A stretch of DNA of 12,322 bases from DATEHQ01 sp035279525 (GTDB lineage: Bacteria > Chloroflexota > Dormibacteria > Dormibacterales > Dormibacteraceae): the NCBI GenBank assembly GCA_035279525.1, contig DATEHQ010000106.1:1-12322 (forward strand). The letters are read 5' to 3'. Positions 12,111-12,322 of this stretch are shown here, in pieces (the stretch's first letter is position 1; each line of letters opens with the position of its first letter). Below the pieces are notes generated by a model. It was not told where the DNA came from. It searched no databases and saw only the letters and a list, made by a program, of their open reading frames with translations. Both the position numbers and the translations under genes were made by a program.

Positions 12111-12322
12111 AGCCGAGCGATGGGACCCAGCCGTCGGCGAGCCGACCAGGGACCGACAGAGGCCTGCTTGGCAAGAGGCCGGCGCAAGTGCAGCGCGAAG
12201 TCGTCGTTGATCCATTCAAGGATTGCTATAGGTGCGTGGCACTGCCAGCCTGTCCGCGGGGGTCAATCCGTTAGCAGCAGCATCGTCCGATGCGCGCCTT
12301 GACAGTGAGCAGCTCCGACCGC

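Larger units (their letters stand above)
11830..12322. other. 493-bp region without a convincing gene
   Basis: Short open frames exist on both strands, but none has a recognisable domain, a good SD or typical composition. Contents seen: a small inverted repeat TAACC/GGTTA (11865-11877), the palindromes at 12047-12076 and 12097-12110, a palindrome TGGCACTGCCA (12237-12247), and a TTGACA at 12299-12304. The last could be the -35 box of a gene beyond the window. No tRNA fold was found. Confidence 0.55.

Noticed and set aside
12036..12302. 88-aa plus-strand open frame over the terminal palindromes
   Set aside because: Its repeated peptide (GRFAQSAP, GRFDQSS) comes from the palindromes; no SD and no domain.

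Overview
This is a GC-rich bacterial chromosome segment of about 12.3 kb. It is densely packed with short operons, stop/start overlaps of 4 nt, GTG and TTG starts, and two likely leaderless genes. Gene content (RHH-DUF4097-DrrAB, ArsR-SRPBCC-DHFR, ECF41-type sigma factor, MocR-EamA) fits a soil actinobacterium or a Chloroflexota relative. I cannot place it more closely from sequence alone. No phage, transposase, rRNA or tRNA gene is visible.

Layout. (1) 4-2946 (+): four overlapping genes for a ribbon-helix-helix protein, a cytoplasmic DUF4097 beta-strand-repeat protein, and the ATPase and permease of a DrrAB-type ABC exporter. (2) 3114-3575 (+): a DUF1801 protein. (3) 3584-3956: about 370 bp of nested palindromic tandem repeats whose hairpin looks like a type I-E CRISPR repeat stem but has no spacers. 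(4) 4003-5497 (+): ArsR regulator, SRPBCC protein and DHFR/RibD-like reductase, translationally coupled and controlled from a 24-bp perfect palindrome that covers the -10 box and ends on the base before the start codon. (5) 5525-7313: an NmrA-like NAD(P)-binding protein (-) and an ECF41-type sigma factor (+), transcribed apart from a dyad-symmetric intergenic region with two face-to-face ECF41-like promoters. (6) 7405-8175 (+): alpha/beta hydrolase. (7) 8213-10806 (-): a MocR-type GntR/aminotransferase regulator followed by a class I methyltransferase with a TTG start. (8) 10834-11829 (+): an EamA/DMT transporter divergent from the MocR gene, with overlapping promoters and near-identical inverted 5' ends. 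(9) 11830-12322: no convincing gene; it holds a 30-bp perfect palindrome and a related 14-bp one.

The genes look like independent, locally regulated small-molecule response modules: an exporter with its own DNA-binding protein, a repressor-controlled reductase operon, a sigma factor with its oxidoreductase target, and a PLP-sensing regulator with a transporter. The most noteworthy material is in the control regions and in the repeat array rather than in an obviously new enzyme system.
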